DNA from: Falciphora oryzae
Taxonomy: Eukaryota; Ascomycota; Sordariomycetes; Magnaporthales; Magnaporthaceae
Assembly: GCA_000733355.1 (NCBI GenBank)
Contig: JNVV01000021.1
Coordinates: 522,480-586,479 of the forward strand
DNA: 64,000 bases
Direction of reading: 5' to 3'
Shown here: positions 21,443 through 32,445 of the stretch, one piece after another
Position numbering within the stretch: position 1 is the stretch's first letter
Layout of the letters: every line of letters starts with the position of its first letter
Notes under the pieces: generated by a model
What the model was told of the DNA's origin: nothing
The model's database searches: none
What the model saw: the letters and a program-made list of their open reading frames with translations, nothing else
Made by a program: the position numbers and the translations under genes

Positions 21443-24398
21443 ATGTCGCAGTTCAGGCGAGCCCCTCAGGGCAACAGCATCCTGGGGACGCTGCAGGCGA
21501 CCGACATGTGGGATACCAAGACCACCCTCCCAGCAGGTAAGCTGCTCTGGCCACAGCAGACATCTTACAAGAAGGATGTTGATCTAAACGTTCTCGACTG
21601 TTGCAGAAATCCTAGTTTCGGTCCTCGATTACCTGCCGGTCCCCGACCTGATGCGCTTCGCACGCGTCTCCCGCCGCATGCAGGAGATGGTCTATGACGA
21701 CACGAGATGGGTGGCACGGCTCAAGAGCATGGGCGTCTGGGACGAGGCCGAGGCGCGCCGCCGGTTCGACGAGGCCGTCAAGAGGAGGCGCGAGGCCGCC
21801 GAGCGGGCCAACAACGCAGGCGGTCAACGCGGGTCTGTCATGGGTGGGGCCCCAGGGCAGAGGGGGGCGCCGGCGAGCTTCACAATATTTGATGCCTCGA
21901 TCGAAGAACAGCGGCAGAGCAGCAGGCAGGTCGCCGACCTGAGCCAGGGCTTCCAGACCATGGCCCTGGGCGGCATGCAGGCCCTCGTCCCACAACAGGC
22001 CGGCCAGGCGCAGCAGCAGCAGCAGCAGGAGCAGCGGCAGGGCGGCGGCGGCGACCCGATGCAGGACCCCAACGCCCTGCTGGATGTGCTCAAGAACGTG
22101 GTTAGCGCCCGCGGCCGGGCGCGGCAGGAGTTTGGCAAGGTCTACGGCGCCCTGGGGCCCTTCTACTACGACCTGGTGCGGGCGCGGAGCCACACGGACC
22201 CTGTGCTGTTCCAGGTCTTCCGCGACCCGGAGCGGCAGGCTCGCATGCTGGCTAACCTGGTCGTGTTTGCGCGCTGCGACTGGGCCGAAGGCTGTAGACA
22301 GCGCGGCGAGCGCCTGCTGACCATGGTCGGCATCTTCGAGACTGCCGTGCTGCGTGAGTTCGAACAGGGGTACGAGTTTTGGGACGTCGAGGGCCGCATG
22401 CACCGCTACGCCCACGTGCTCGACGATCTCAACGGCGCCAACGCCGCTGTCGAGCTCTTCATAGCTAAACACCCTATGTTTTCCGAATCCGGGCACACTC
22501 TCATGGCCGACCCGGTCGCGTGCTTGGACCAGGCGGGCGGGGCGTCCGGGGACATCACCTTGGAGCCGTCAAGGCAGTTCTTCGACAATCTCGCTGCTAA
22601 GATTAACGAACAAGGGGTTGTTATCGGCAAGATTTTCCCACGGCCGAACCAGATCTTCTGGACCTTTGTGGACAAGATCAAGGACGACATTATCACGGAG
22701 TACTGCACCCCACTTTTCGACGAGGCGCACGAACGCAACCTGTCGGCATATCTTCAGGCCGTCTCTGGGGTCTTTGAGCAGGCCTACCTATTTCTCAGGA
22801 CCCTCCAGGTGCCCAACGGGACGGCCGAGGAGACGGAAGAAAAAGCCAAAGAGATTGCGCTCAGGACATTTGAGCCGCATCTGGACTTATACCTGCAGGA
22901 GGAGCTCGACTTCTTTGTCAAACATGCCGAGAACGAAGTGGGCATCTGGGAGACAAGGCTGTCAGAGCAGGATGCGACCGCCGAGTCCTTTTACATGGGC
23001 AACTTTAACCGACAGGCCGACAAGAAGGACTTTCTGAGTTCCTTCAAAAAGGTCGTCATGATGCCCGTCACGGTCCTGCCTAGTCTCCCCGGCCAGCTAC
23101 TCACGGCCCCGTTTGGCAGCAGCAGCAAGGCATCTACTTCAAATACACCAACCACCACTGCCGCGCCAAATGGCAACGCCCTACAACCTCCCACGTCGCC
23201 CCACCCTTCCCGTCCGCAAAGCCCTGGCCTTGGGGCGGCGTTTGAGCGTACTACAAGCCCACTGCCTGAGAAGGCGCCGACAGATGAGCTGGCGGCAAAG
23301 GCGGCTCTAGTGGCGTCGCGACTCGAGGGCATCAAATCTCTCTTCAGTATCGAGGTGGCGCTGAATCTGGTGCACGCGGCCAAGACGAGTCTGGGACGCG
23401 CAGCAGTCTTCATACCGCTCGGTGGCCAGGCGGGCGGTGAGGCGCGCGAGCAGTGCGAGGCCATTTTTGTCGCCCTGCTGCGCATCTTGGGCGGGCGTCA
23501 CATTAAGCCCGGCTTTGACCGCGCCGTCGAGCACCTGTCGCACTACAACCCGCGCGACGTGACGGATCACTCCAAGAGTGGTGTGGCTCCTCTGGTCATG
23601 TTCATTGAGCTGGTGAATCTGGGCGACCTCATATCACAGATGATCGACGTCTTTTACGAGCAGCAGCTGGCGGCGCCAAAAATCGCGGACCGCAACGACT
23701 TCTTGGACGCGTCGGGCCTGGCCAAAAAGAAGTTCGAGCAGATGCTCGACGAGAGCGTCGCCGCTGGCCTTAACAAGGGCATCGACGTGCTCATGGACGA
23801 GGTCGAGTACATCTGCGCCACCACGCAGCTGCCCACCGACTACAACCCGCTCGCCTCGGGGGCGCCGGGGTCCGAGAAGGACATAGCCGCAGCATCGGCG
23901 AGCGGCGGTCCAGGCGGCCCGGGAGACACGGACATGGGGCCGACGCAGACGGCGAAGCGGGTGGTGGACCTCGTGTCGAGCCACACGCGCATGCTGGTGG
24001 GCACGACGGAGAAGTCGATGCTGGACGTGTTCAACGGCGAGGTGGGGCTGCGCCTGTTCGCGGCCGTGTGCAAGCACCTCAAGCGCCAGCGCGTCTCGAC
24101 CGACGGCGCCATCAAGGTCATATCCGACATGAACCTGTACTTTGACTACGTCCGCCGCGAGCTCCGCAACCCGGACCTGCTCCCTTACTTCAAGGCCCTG
24201 CGCGAGCTGTCGCAGCTGTATCTTATCGACCCGCGCCACTCCAAGGAGATGGCCACCATAATTGCCGACAACGACCGCTTCGGCGGCGTCTTCAGAGCGG
24301 AGGAGGTCTACCAGTACGCCGAGCGCCGCGCCGACTGGTACCAGGTCAAGAGGCACGTCGAGAAGGCCATGTACGGGCTGGAATGCAGCGTTATGTGA
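21443..24398 (+). CDS. rcy1: recyclin-1 (F-box and Sec10-like protein), 2 exons
   Basis: Exons 21443-21536 and 21607-24398 (70-bp intron GTAAGC...TTGCAG) give 961 aa. Splicing creates the F-box (EILVSVLDYLPVPDLMRFARVSR region, residues about 32-75). A Gln-rich tract lies at about 160-175. From about 190 to the end the protein follows the Sec10/exocyst-like recyclin region. In yeast, Rcy1 works with Skp1 at the Golgi and endosome to recycle plasma-membrane proteins such as the v-SNARE Snc1. The last four residues, CSVM, form a CaaX box and fit the known prenylation of yeast Rcy1, whose membrane targeting depends on it. A Ser/Pro-rich insert at about 490-540 interrupts the Sec10-like region. 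It is convergent with the Kin28 gene. Confidence 0.92.
22014..22038 (+). repeat. CAG-type trinucleotide run encoding Gln
   Basis: A short cagcagcag tract inside rcy1 gives about six consecutive Gln, then QEQRQ and Gly. It is a likely length-variable microsatellite. Confidence 0.8.
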
Positions 24399-24794
24399 TG
24401 TTGTGTTGTCCTTTCGGGTGGGAAGCATAGTCTTATACAACCCGATAGGGTCTTTGCGATTGGAATAGGGTTGCGTTTTCATGATGGAGCGTTCAACGTT
24501 AAAGTAGCACGAAAATGATTTCATGGATATATAGGCAAAGCTGGGGCGATAATAACGACCGACGAAAACAAAAGCAAAGTCATCATCAATGTGTCGTAAA
24601 ATAGGTAGTCTAAAATCTATTTGTGGTCCTTCGCAGAATCATTTTCAACGCCTTCAACTCCGTGTGTTTGTGTCGTTAGTTTCGAATCGAGTCCTATTTT
24701 TGTCCCCACACAGAAGATCCGCCTCATCATATGCAAATCAAATAAAGTAAGCAAAAAACAACTGCCCCGTCATGTCTAAATGCCCACTCGAAGA
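24399..24794. other. convergent 3' spacer
   Basis: This AT-rich sequence lies between the stops of rcy1 and the kinase gene and must contain both terminator regions. No other feature is seen. Confidence 0.5.
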
Positions 24795-26130
24795 TCACTT
24801 GGCTCCAAAGTCCAACTTCCGGGCGACCTTGGCGGTCCTCGCGTCGTCGAGCTGCCCCGGCTTCCGCGACTGGTCGGCGGCCGACTTCTTCTCGGCGCCC
24901 TTGCCCTTCTTCCTGGGCAGGCCCTCCTTGGCGGTGGGCTTGGGCTGGGAGCGCCACCAGGGGTGCCGCAGCATGTCCCTGGCCGTGATGCGCTTCCTGG
25001 GGTCGAGCGTGAGGGTCTTCATGAGCAGGTCGACGCCGTCGCTCCCCGCGGTGCCGAACGTGGCCATCATGCGGTTCTTGTCCGGCACCGGGTGGGGCGG
25101 GTCGGCGGGAGGGGTGTACATGTCGAGCTTGGACACGCCCGGCCAGTTGTCCTCGGTCGGGCTGCCGAGCTCGGCGCACACCATGGCCAGCTGCTCGAGC
25201 TCCGAGTTCCCCGGGAGGTAGGGCTTGCGCAGGACCAGCTCGGCGAAGACGCAGCCGACGGACCAGACGTCGACGGCGCCCGAGTAGTGGCGGGCGCCGT
25301 AGAGCAGCTCCGGGGGGCGGTACCAGCGCGTGATGACGTTTGCCGTCATGGCGCGGTACGGGTCGGAAAAAGACCTCGCCAGACCGAAATCTGCCAGCTT
25401 CACCTCGCCGTCGGCGGCGACGAGCAGATTGTTTGGCTTGATGTCGCGGTGCAGGACGTAGTTCTCGTGGCAGAACCAGACGGCGCGCGTCAGCATGCCC
25501 ATCCAGGCCTTGATGTCGGCGCCGCCGTAGATGACGCCGTCGGTGTCGCGGATCAGCATCTCGAGGTCGCCGAGGGGCAGGAACTCGAGCACGAGGCACA
25601 GGTTCTGGCTGTTTGACGAGTAGACGGAGCGCAGGGCGATGATGTTCGGGTGCGACAGCTCCTGCAGGTGCTTGAGCTCGCGCACGGCGTCGGGCGCCAT
25701 GCCGTCCGTGTACTCCTTCTGGACCTTGATCATCTTGATGGCGACGATGTTGGAGGGCTTGGCGCGCTCGTAGCCCTTGTGGACGATGGCGTAGGTTCCC
25801 TCTCCGAGGAATTCGGCTGGACGGCGTCGCGCATCTGTCAGCCAGCTTTTCCTTCCTTTGCTGGAACAGCACGCAGCCGAAACGGGGCCCCGTCTTACTG
25901 GTCACATATTTGTTCGCCTCGGCCCGGTTCATCTGCTCAATCAGGTCTCCGGCGGGCAGGGCGGCGGGGGGCTTCGGCTTGAGCTGCTGCTTCGGGATCG
26001 AGCTCGGGGTGCCATTGGCGGAAGAGACGGCCGACAGCTGGCGCTTGAGCGGCGACGACGTCGACCGCTGCTGGGCGGCCGCGGCCACGGCAGGGTCGAC
26101 GGGCGGAGGTATCAGCGGCGACACAGCCAT
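24795..26130 (-). CDS. kin28: CDK-activating / TFIIH kinase, CDK7-Kin28 type, 2 exons
   Basis: Exons 26130-25899 and 25834-24795 (64-bp intron GTAAGA...TGACAG) are in phase and give 423 aa. Splicing restores the Gly-rich loop (FLGEGTYAIVHKG) right after a KYVT-start typical of CDK7. Further motifs are VAIKMIK, APDAVRELK in the place of the PSTAIRE helix, HRDIKPNNLL, DFGLARSF, and a T-loop reading YRAMTANVITRWYRPPELL with the activating Thr. The family phosphorylates the RNA polymerase II C-terminal domain as part of TFIIH, and in some fungi also activates other CDKs. The 75-residue N-terminal extension rich in Ala, Pro and Ser, and the Lys-rich tail (RKKGKGAEKKS), are outside the kinase core. 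It faces the Sfk1-like gene across a 1.3-kb divergent promoter. Confidence 0.93.
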
Positions 26131-27423
26131 GGCGAACCGTGTGGGGGGAGCTGCGCTTGTCTCGGTGTTTGGGTTGTTTCGGTGGTTCCCATCCTATGGA
26201 GCTCGTTGCGTTGTTGGAGAGCGGCATTCCAGCCCTGCGGGTCGCTGGCGGGTTGCTTGGCGGCGCAGCTGTGGAGGCGGGGATTCCTATCGGAGCTTAA
26301 CCATTGGACGGGAATCGGCCTGTCTCGCTGGCGTCCCAGCCTTGCATCTTCGATAATCTAGGCCGCAAGTCAATTTTGACAACCGTAAGCAGCAAACAAA
26401 ACTCACCCGACGGCCGAAGCGGTGACGACGACCCGGCCCGAGGATCTGGGAGTGGTCCGTATTCATCCATCGCGCGGATGGTACGACAACTCGTTTTCAC
26501 ACCCCAAAGTCTGCGCCACGCCCAAAACGGGAAGCAATCACGCCAGCAGCGGCCAGCGAGGATGGTGCCAGCCACCCGACGCGCAAAACATGATCAGGAC
26601 ACCAAGCAGTGCCCCAAACCTGTTCGGACCCAGCAGTAAGCTTCAAGGGGCCTCCTTCTCTTTTTCCCGATTTTTCTCAGTGCTTTTTTGCCGGATCGAC
26701 GGTGGCACGGACCCTTGAACAAGGCCGCAACTCCGCTGATGTGGCGCGCTCCATAGCTGGTGGGGCCGCCAGCGGTCGCAGCGGTCGGGCCCAGGCCATT
26801 CTGATGACAGCAAGCCCGCCTGAGTGACGTCATGCCGTGGTCTTTGCCTTGATGAGACCGCGTCGCAGATGCACGAACAACGAGGAAAACGAGCAACAAC
26901 CCTCAGTCCCCTTGCTCTTTTCTGACCTTTTCCTCTTCTTTCCTGTGACCGCCTCTCTCCTCCGCTATATCTGGCAGGTCGAAGCCTGCTCGACCCGCAC
27001 GCGAAGCCTGGGAGTGCTACCCTTTGTTTTCCACCTCCACCTTCTCTCCTGATTCTAGGAACCTGCCCCATCCGCTGCATCTGCCCAACACGAGCACACA
27101 TCCGCCCAACCAGCCAATCGGCGCTGCTCAACTAAAACACCACCCTAGCGTTCGTTTTGGGCAGTGAGGGACAACATCGTGCATGGAACAAGGGTCTTTT
27201 CCAGGGGTCCCGGTTTCCAACCTGCAGACTTCCCGTCTCTCTTAAACATCGTCACGTCCGCTGGCCATCCGCCCTCAACATAATCTTGTAGCCGTCTGCT
27301 TTTGCATTCCTTTTCCTCCGCCGTCAAACCCCTTGCTTGCAACCACAGGGTTTCCAACGCAAGATCCCGTACCCCAAAGGGCTTGCGGTAACAAACCCTT
27401 GGCTTCTGCTGCATATTGTAAAA
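26131..27423. promoter_or_regulatory. divergent intergenic region between kin28 and the Sfk1-like gene
   Basis: This 1.29-kb spacer is shared by two outward-facing genes, so it must carry both promoters. Pyrimidine-rich stretches (26650-26690, 26910-26960) are visible, and no specific factor site is claimed. Confidence 0.5.
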
Positions 27424-28414
27424 ATGATCCGACTATCATACTGGGTTGGTTGCCTACCTCGCGCTCACTTCTCCCATAAGAATCCAATGCAAGCATGCTC
27501 ATCATACAAACTAGATCCTCCCCATAATCTCGGGCACAGTATGGCTAGGCACGCTGCTCGGCCTGCTGCTCCACTGGATCATCGGCACAAACCGAATGTT
27601 CTACCCGAGCATGAGCCCAGACCAGTATATCGCCTACATCAGCGATGTCGGCGCCAGCGAGCTGAAGCCGCTCTTTGTCACGGGGTGTGTCATCACCACC
27701 GTCTTCCTCGACGCCGGCTTCCTTGCCGACCGCTGGCTGCGCCACAAGGGCCGCCTCGTACCCAACACCAGCATCACTGAAAAGGCCCTCTCGGGCCTGA
27801 CCATCTTCTTCGCCCTCGTCGGCACCGCCGGTCTCGTCCTCTTGAGCATCTTCGACACCCTGCACTACGTCATGCTGCACCGCATCTTCCTGACCCTTTT
27901 CATGGGTGGTTACGCCCTGAGCGCCGTGTTTATCTGCTGGGAATACCAGCGCCTGGGCAAGAACAGGGAGCACCGTATCCTGCGCGTCTCCTTCTGGATC
28001 AAGCTCGCCTTTGTCATAACTGAGGTGTTGCTGTCCGTTGGCTTCGGGGTCGCGCTCGTGACGCGCAACCAGAACTCGGGCGCCATCCTCGAGTGGATCA
28101 TCGCCTTCATCTTCACCTTGTACATCTTCTCCTTCTTCGTCGACCTTTACCCAGCCGTTTACACCGGACGCAGGGGCGTTGGCGCCCACCGCCGGCGCGG
28201 CGCCTCAGACGCCTTCAGGACCAAGGGCATGCCCGAGACGACGCACCAGTCGTCATCTTCCATGTCCCAGCGGAGGCCGATTGACGAGGAGGAGGGGAGG
28301 CCCGACTCGTTCCCCATGCGCAGCGGCGGGGGCAACAGGGAGTACCGGACGGCCGCCCGGACTTACGAGAACGGCACGGCGCCGATGCCGCGACCCCCGC
28401 CACAGGACTTCTAG
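27424..28414 (+). CDS. Frag1/DRAM/Sfk1-family six-TM membrane protein, 2 exons
   Basis: A 21-nt first exon (27424-27444, MIRLSYW) joins exon 27515-28414 in phase, giving 306 aa that begin SYWILPIISGTVWLG, the normal start of this family. The donor is GTTGGT, which is weak, so the first exon is less certain than the second. Six hydrophobic segments are seen: IISGTVWLGTLLGLLL, FVTGCVITTVFLDAGF, LTIFFALVGTAGLVLL, FLTLFMGGYALSAVF, LAFVITEVLLSVGF and WIIAFIFTLYIFSFF. A hydrophilic tail with Arg and Ser runs follows. Yeast Sfk1 is a plasma-membrane protein that helps keep the PI4-kinase Stt4 and lipid asymmetry in place; DRAM members act at lysosomes. The role here is inferred from family only. Confidence 0.82.
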
Positions 28415-29952
28415 TTCAACTTTTGGTGGGGAGATTGGGGCCGTGGGCCCGGCGAACCTCGGAAGGAGTCGCCTTGGATAACGCCCGAATATGCCACCCC
28501 AGAGTCGAGCGGTCAGAGTTCGCCAACGAGAATGATACCCGATACCCCCAGAATGCTTCGGAAGACGAGGCCTTGACCATCGAACGATATCCTCCTCAAA
28601 ATATCCTTGCGATGCACGATTTGGCTTTTTTTTTTTTTTTGTCCTGTTCAGCGGCTGTATGCGAGCCTGGCGTTTATGGGGCTGCATACCTGGGCAACCT
28701 TGTACCTGGTTCCTTTTGCCGTGATAGTTGTCACTTCGTTCCCTACATACCTACACATCATTCTCTAGACCCGTGTAAACTAAATTTTTAGTGTTTATTA
28801 AATGACGAAACATTCCTCGATTCCCGGGATTTCCGTGCACACATTGGTTTCTCGTAACGGCGGATGTAGGTGATACTCGCCTTGCTGTCAGCCCCGGGAC
28901 TTCGACCCGCATTTTGATGAAGGCCATGCCTAACACCTTAGCGCCTGCACAACCAAAGTCTCGGCTCGCATCGTCGGTTACCATATTCTCCTGTCTATCT
29001 CTTCGAGATTCGCGCGAGGCGGAGGTCCAAGACCAGTAAGGGGAGCTCTCCCTCTACGAGAACATTGGGATACCAATTATCCTAGATTCAGGCGCAGCGA
29101 GGCATCCCTACCCGCCGGAGACGCATTCTAAGTGTGACCAATCGCGTGGTGCCTGCACAGCAGGAGTCGATTTCTCGATTTCCCATCTTGGTCACAGAGA
29201 GCCCCTGGATGGCGCGACTTACCGTAGTAACCCGAACTTAGAATTCCCTGTTGGCATCGCTTTGGGCTCGGGTCGAGGCGCCCGGCTAGCAGCCGTCGCA
29301 CCAACGCGCGAACTTCGCCCGCGACTCAGCCTCATTGAGTGGCACCAAACGGTTCCTGCCGCTTCAATGTCCCGATGATGATGCCAGACCCCCGCTGGAA
29401 CCGCAAATCTTCAATGTGGGGATGAGCCAAACAGGGCAAGGATTCGCGCTTACTGTTGCACGGCGATGCACGTTGGTTTATCAGAAAACACACCTGTGGA
29501 TTCACTTTCGGCGATGTGGTTTCCACGCCGAAAGCCTATCCACCCAAAGCTGACTGCGAACGAGTCTTCACCGTGCACGCGTGTGAGTCCCAATTTTAGA
29601 CCGTCGGCACGATTTCTCCCCATTACTGCTGCTGGTCGCATTTGGGGCCAGCATTTGGCAGTATCATCGGGGCTGAGATGGATGTCGGGGACAATCCGTT
29701 AGCGATATCAACAGCTTGAACCCCATAAAAGGCGGGGGGTGGGATTGAAAGGATCAAATGGTATCGTAGATTTGCAAAATGGAGGCATCCGCTCTTGTCA
29801 AATAAAGGTAACCACCACTGCAATATCTTCACACACACACACACATCACCCTCTTCCTATCGTCATATTCTATCTTTATTTTCCACTTTACGCCCCTTTC
29901 AGTTCCACATCCTGATAGTGCCAACTCGAAGCCCCATTTACACCTCGCCGCC
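28415..29952. other. spacer with a possible decayed tRNA-like stretch
   Basis: A 15-base T run lies at 28626-28640. Read on the minus strand, about 28965-28885 has GCGCTAAGGTGTTAGGC followed by GGGTCGAAGTCCC, loosely like tRNA D- and T-arm sequence, but it does not fold into a convincing tRNA. A (CA)n run lies at about 29830-29846 just upstream of the secreted-protein gene. No coding gene is supported. Confidence 0.4.
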
Positions 29953-31035
29953 ATGCACATCTCCAGTCTCCTAGCCTTCGCCGTCCTCTGCGGAACCACA
30001 GTCCTGTGTGTGCCCCTTGGTCCGAACAATCAAGCCGCACGGCGAACTCTACAAGACACTCAATCTATCACGCAAGGGAAGGGTTCCAAGCAATCTTCGC
30101 CAGAGCCCAGACTCGGCACGCGATGGACGGAAATTGGCGACAGGGCGCGGAAACGTCAACCCAGAGCACAGCAGAAAAAGGCGGCAAGATCCAACATTCC
30201 CTCGCTGGTGGCTGGCTCCGTGTGCCCGAAGCCAGAAACGGATCTCTTCAAGGGGATCTTCCATCTGCCTGTGGAGAAGGAGTTCAACCGAAAGGAGGAG
30301 TATGAGAAAGACGAGTTGGTGTATCGGGCGATGTGCAGCAACAGCGGAAGACCTCCGATCACATTCCTGCCGACTCGTCAGTATACAAAAGAGAACTTCG
30401 CCGTCTTTATCGAATGGCGCGCTAGGCTGTTCAAAATCGCCACATGGCGTCCGGTCGACTATTACGTTGCGGTTGTCCTCAACGAGGTTGGCGTTTGGTA
30501 CGCGGCCATCCACGAGGAGACGTTCCCGGACATGGACGGCAAATTCCAGACCGGCTTCCTTCCCCTTATGAATGAGTCCGGGAAAAAGGATCCCAAGTTT
30601 CCAGCACTGCCCCAGAGCAAGGCGGACGATCGGCTGAGGAATGATCGGCAGGTGTTTTTCGTCAGGCCCAGCGACCCGACCAACGAGGAGGTCTACATGG
30701 GAGTAGAGAGATTGAGCCCGGAAGCTCTGAGACAGAGAGAGGAAAATATAAAGAGCTTCCTGGCAGTGATAAAGCAACGAGCGGGCCACGAACCCGGTAA
30801 GCCGCATTGGTATAAACGGGAGTTCATTGACAAACATGACCCAGACGCGGGAAACATCTTGTTTGAATATAACCCGAGGGTACTGGTGGAGGGGATTACC
30901 AAAGCGAGAAAACTACTAATAGCAGGGGGGGAAATGGTGCTTTATGATGTGAATAAAGCAGAGGATGGGGATAAATACAAGATAGATACGGAGGCCATGA
31001 AGGAGTGGGGTAGAGGCTGGAGAAACTGGGGCTAG
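29953..31035 (+). CDS. predicted secreted protein, GVW family member 1 (unknown function)
   Basis: A single exon encodes 360 aa with a clear signal peptide (MHISSLLAFAVLCGTTVLC). No known domain is recognised. After a basic, disordered-looking region of about 70 residues with possible dibasic processing sites, a folded-looking part contains FKIATWRPVDYYVAVVLNE, then GVWYAAIHEE, a spacer ending GFLPLM, and later NILFEYNPRVLVEG and GGEMVLYDV. The same landmarks recur in the broken gene at 32446-33676 and in the minus-strand gene at 46575-44029 (GVWYA, YL-PL, LFQY or MFQY, then a hydrophobic strand ending MVY or MIY). That makes a small local family. The gene is intact and ends cleanly. An effector or extracellular role is only a guess from secretion and local expansion. 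Confidence 0.8.
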   Translation: MHISSLLAFAVLCGTTVLCVPLGPNNQAARRTLQDTQSITQGKGSKQSSPEPRLGTRWTEIGDRARKRQPRAQQKKAARSNIPSLVAGSVCPKPETDLFKGIFHLPVEKEFNRKEEYEKDELVYRAMCSNSGRPPITFLPTRQYTKENFAVFIEWRARLFKIATWRPVDYYVAVVLNEVGVWYAAIHEETFPDMDGKFQTGFLPLMNESGKKDPKFPALPQSKADDRLRNDRQVFFVRPSDPTNEEVYMGVERLSPEALRQREENIKSFLAVIKQRAGHEPGKPHWYKREFIDKHDPDAGNILFEYNPRVLVEGITKARKLLIAGGEMVLYDVNKAEDGDKYKIDTEAMKEWGRGWRNWG

Positions 31036-32445
31036 AAATAAACTAGAGTTTGTTCAGAAGAGCAAGAATGACGATCTAGGGAGATTTTCATGCTATTTCC
31101 CCTTCACCCGGACAGTTTCCATTTCCATAGGGTATGTTGAGAAACACAGGCCACCTCATACCTTGGCTAGCTAAACAGGCGGTGTAGTTGTTCCACGGCC
31201 GATTTGTCCTGGGAAAAGAAAATACCAAAAAGAACGCGAAAGGGTAAGCCACAACACCAACAGTGTCACGCACATTGGCCCCTGCACATCAACGTCTTTG
31301 CTGCCAGAGGCGGTAGATGATTTGATCCGCGGTTCTTTACGATCGCCTCCACCAACAGCATGAGAAATTATCCCTAACTCTCCCACCCCGGCTGTGCATG
31401 TGGCTGATGTTGTGCTCGTGCACCTCTCTGGGTCGGGACCCTGGGATATAATTGCCCAGGGACAAGACCCAACAATACCGAGGTGTAGAGTCCCACCGGA
31501 CGGCTGCTGGCCAGCGCCAACAGCCAAGCCCAAACCCGCTCCAAGGCTCAGCCCCATTGCTGGGATGGCTGTTGGTTCCAGCTATTTCTACCCCTGGTAA
31601 GCTGTTTCTGAATCCGGGGGTCAGCCACACCCCGCGTGGGCCCCGAGCTTCATTCCGCGCTCTGAACTATTATTGTCAACGTCCAACGCACAACGCTGGG
31701 GCTGAGTGGACGTGCCATTTAGTAAAGGTATCAACAGTCCCAAGACTGCGAGAACGGAATATTACCACAAGGCTCCATCCAGCCCGGAGGCACCAGGGTG
31801 CGGCGGTGAATGTATATATACGCCGCCCAAACGAGATCGTCATCCAGAAAACCCAAAGCCAGAAGAAAGCCCGATCCACTTATCATAAAAAAAACAGTCT
31901 AGTCTGCCTGCCTCTGCGGCACAGCCTCATTGAATGCACATTAATTTTGGTTGTTGGTTCAAGGTTTCTGGGGTCATCATGAGTCCGCCACCACACGTTG
32001 ACAAGGTGCTTACGTCCATGGGGCTGTGCAGGCCCCGGCCCGCACCGCGTGCCAAATATGGAAGGGAACCTGCTGCACGCTTACTGCGATGCTCCATTTT
32101 TGGCCAACATATAACATGAGGGTGAAATAATATTTAGGCGTTCACACTGCTAGCTCTGGATGGATGCTGAAATGGCACTAACCATGCGGAAGAAAATCAT
32201 TTCAACGCCGTCTAGGTAAGGAGTGAGGAGATATAAAACTCCGTAGCTCAGAAGGCTTGGCCTGTCAATCGATCTTTATGATATCATCAGGAGAAGAAAA
32301 AATCTGCCGGACTCATTTCATCTTTTTGATATCTTTTATGTCATCTTCACGCAGGGACCACTACATTTATCTAACAGACTTCTTTTCTGCCAAGCTCTCT
32401 TCCGTACCTATAAACGCACTGTACCTATTTCCCAGCTTCATCAAA
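31036..32445. other. spacer between two GVW family members
   Basis: No gene is supported. A TATA-like ATATAAAA lies at 32231-32238, about 210 bp before the ATG of the broken family member. A tatatata-type stretch lies at about 31811-31820. Confidence 0.45.
32231..32238 (+). promoter_or_regulatory. TATA-like box upstream of GVW member 2
   Basis: The sequence ATATAAAA lies about 210 bp upstream of the ATG at 32446. The spacing leaves a long leader, so this assignment is tentative. Confidence 0.3.
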
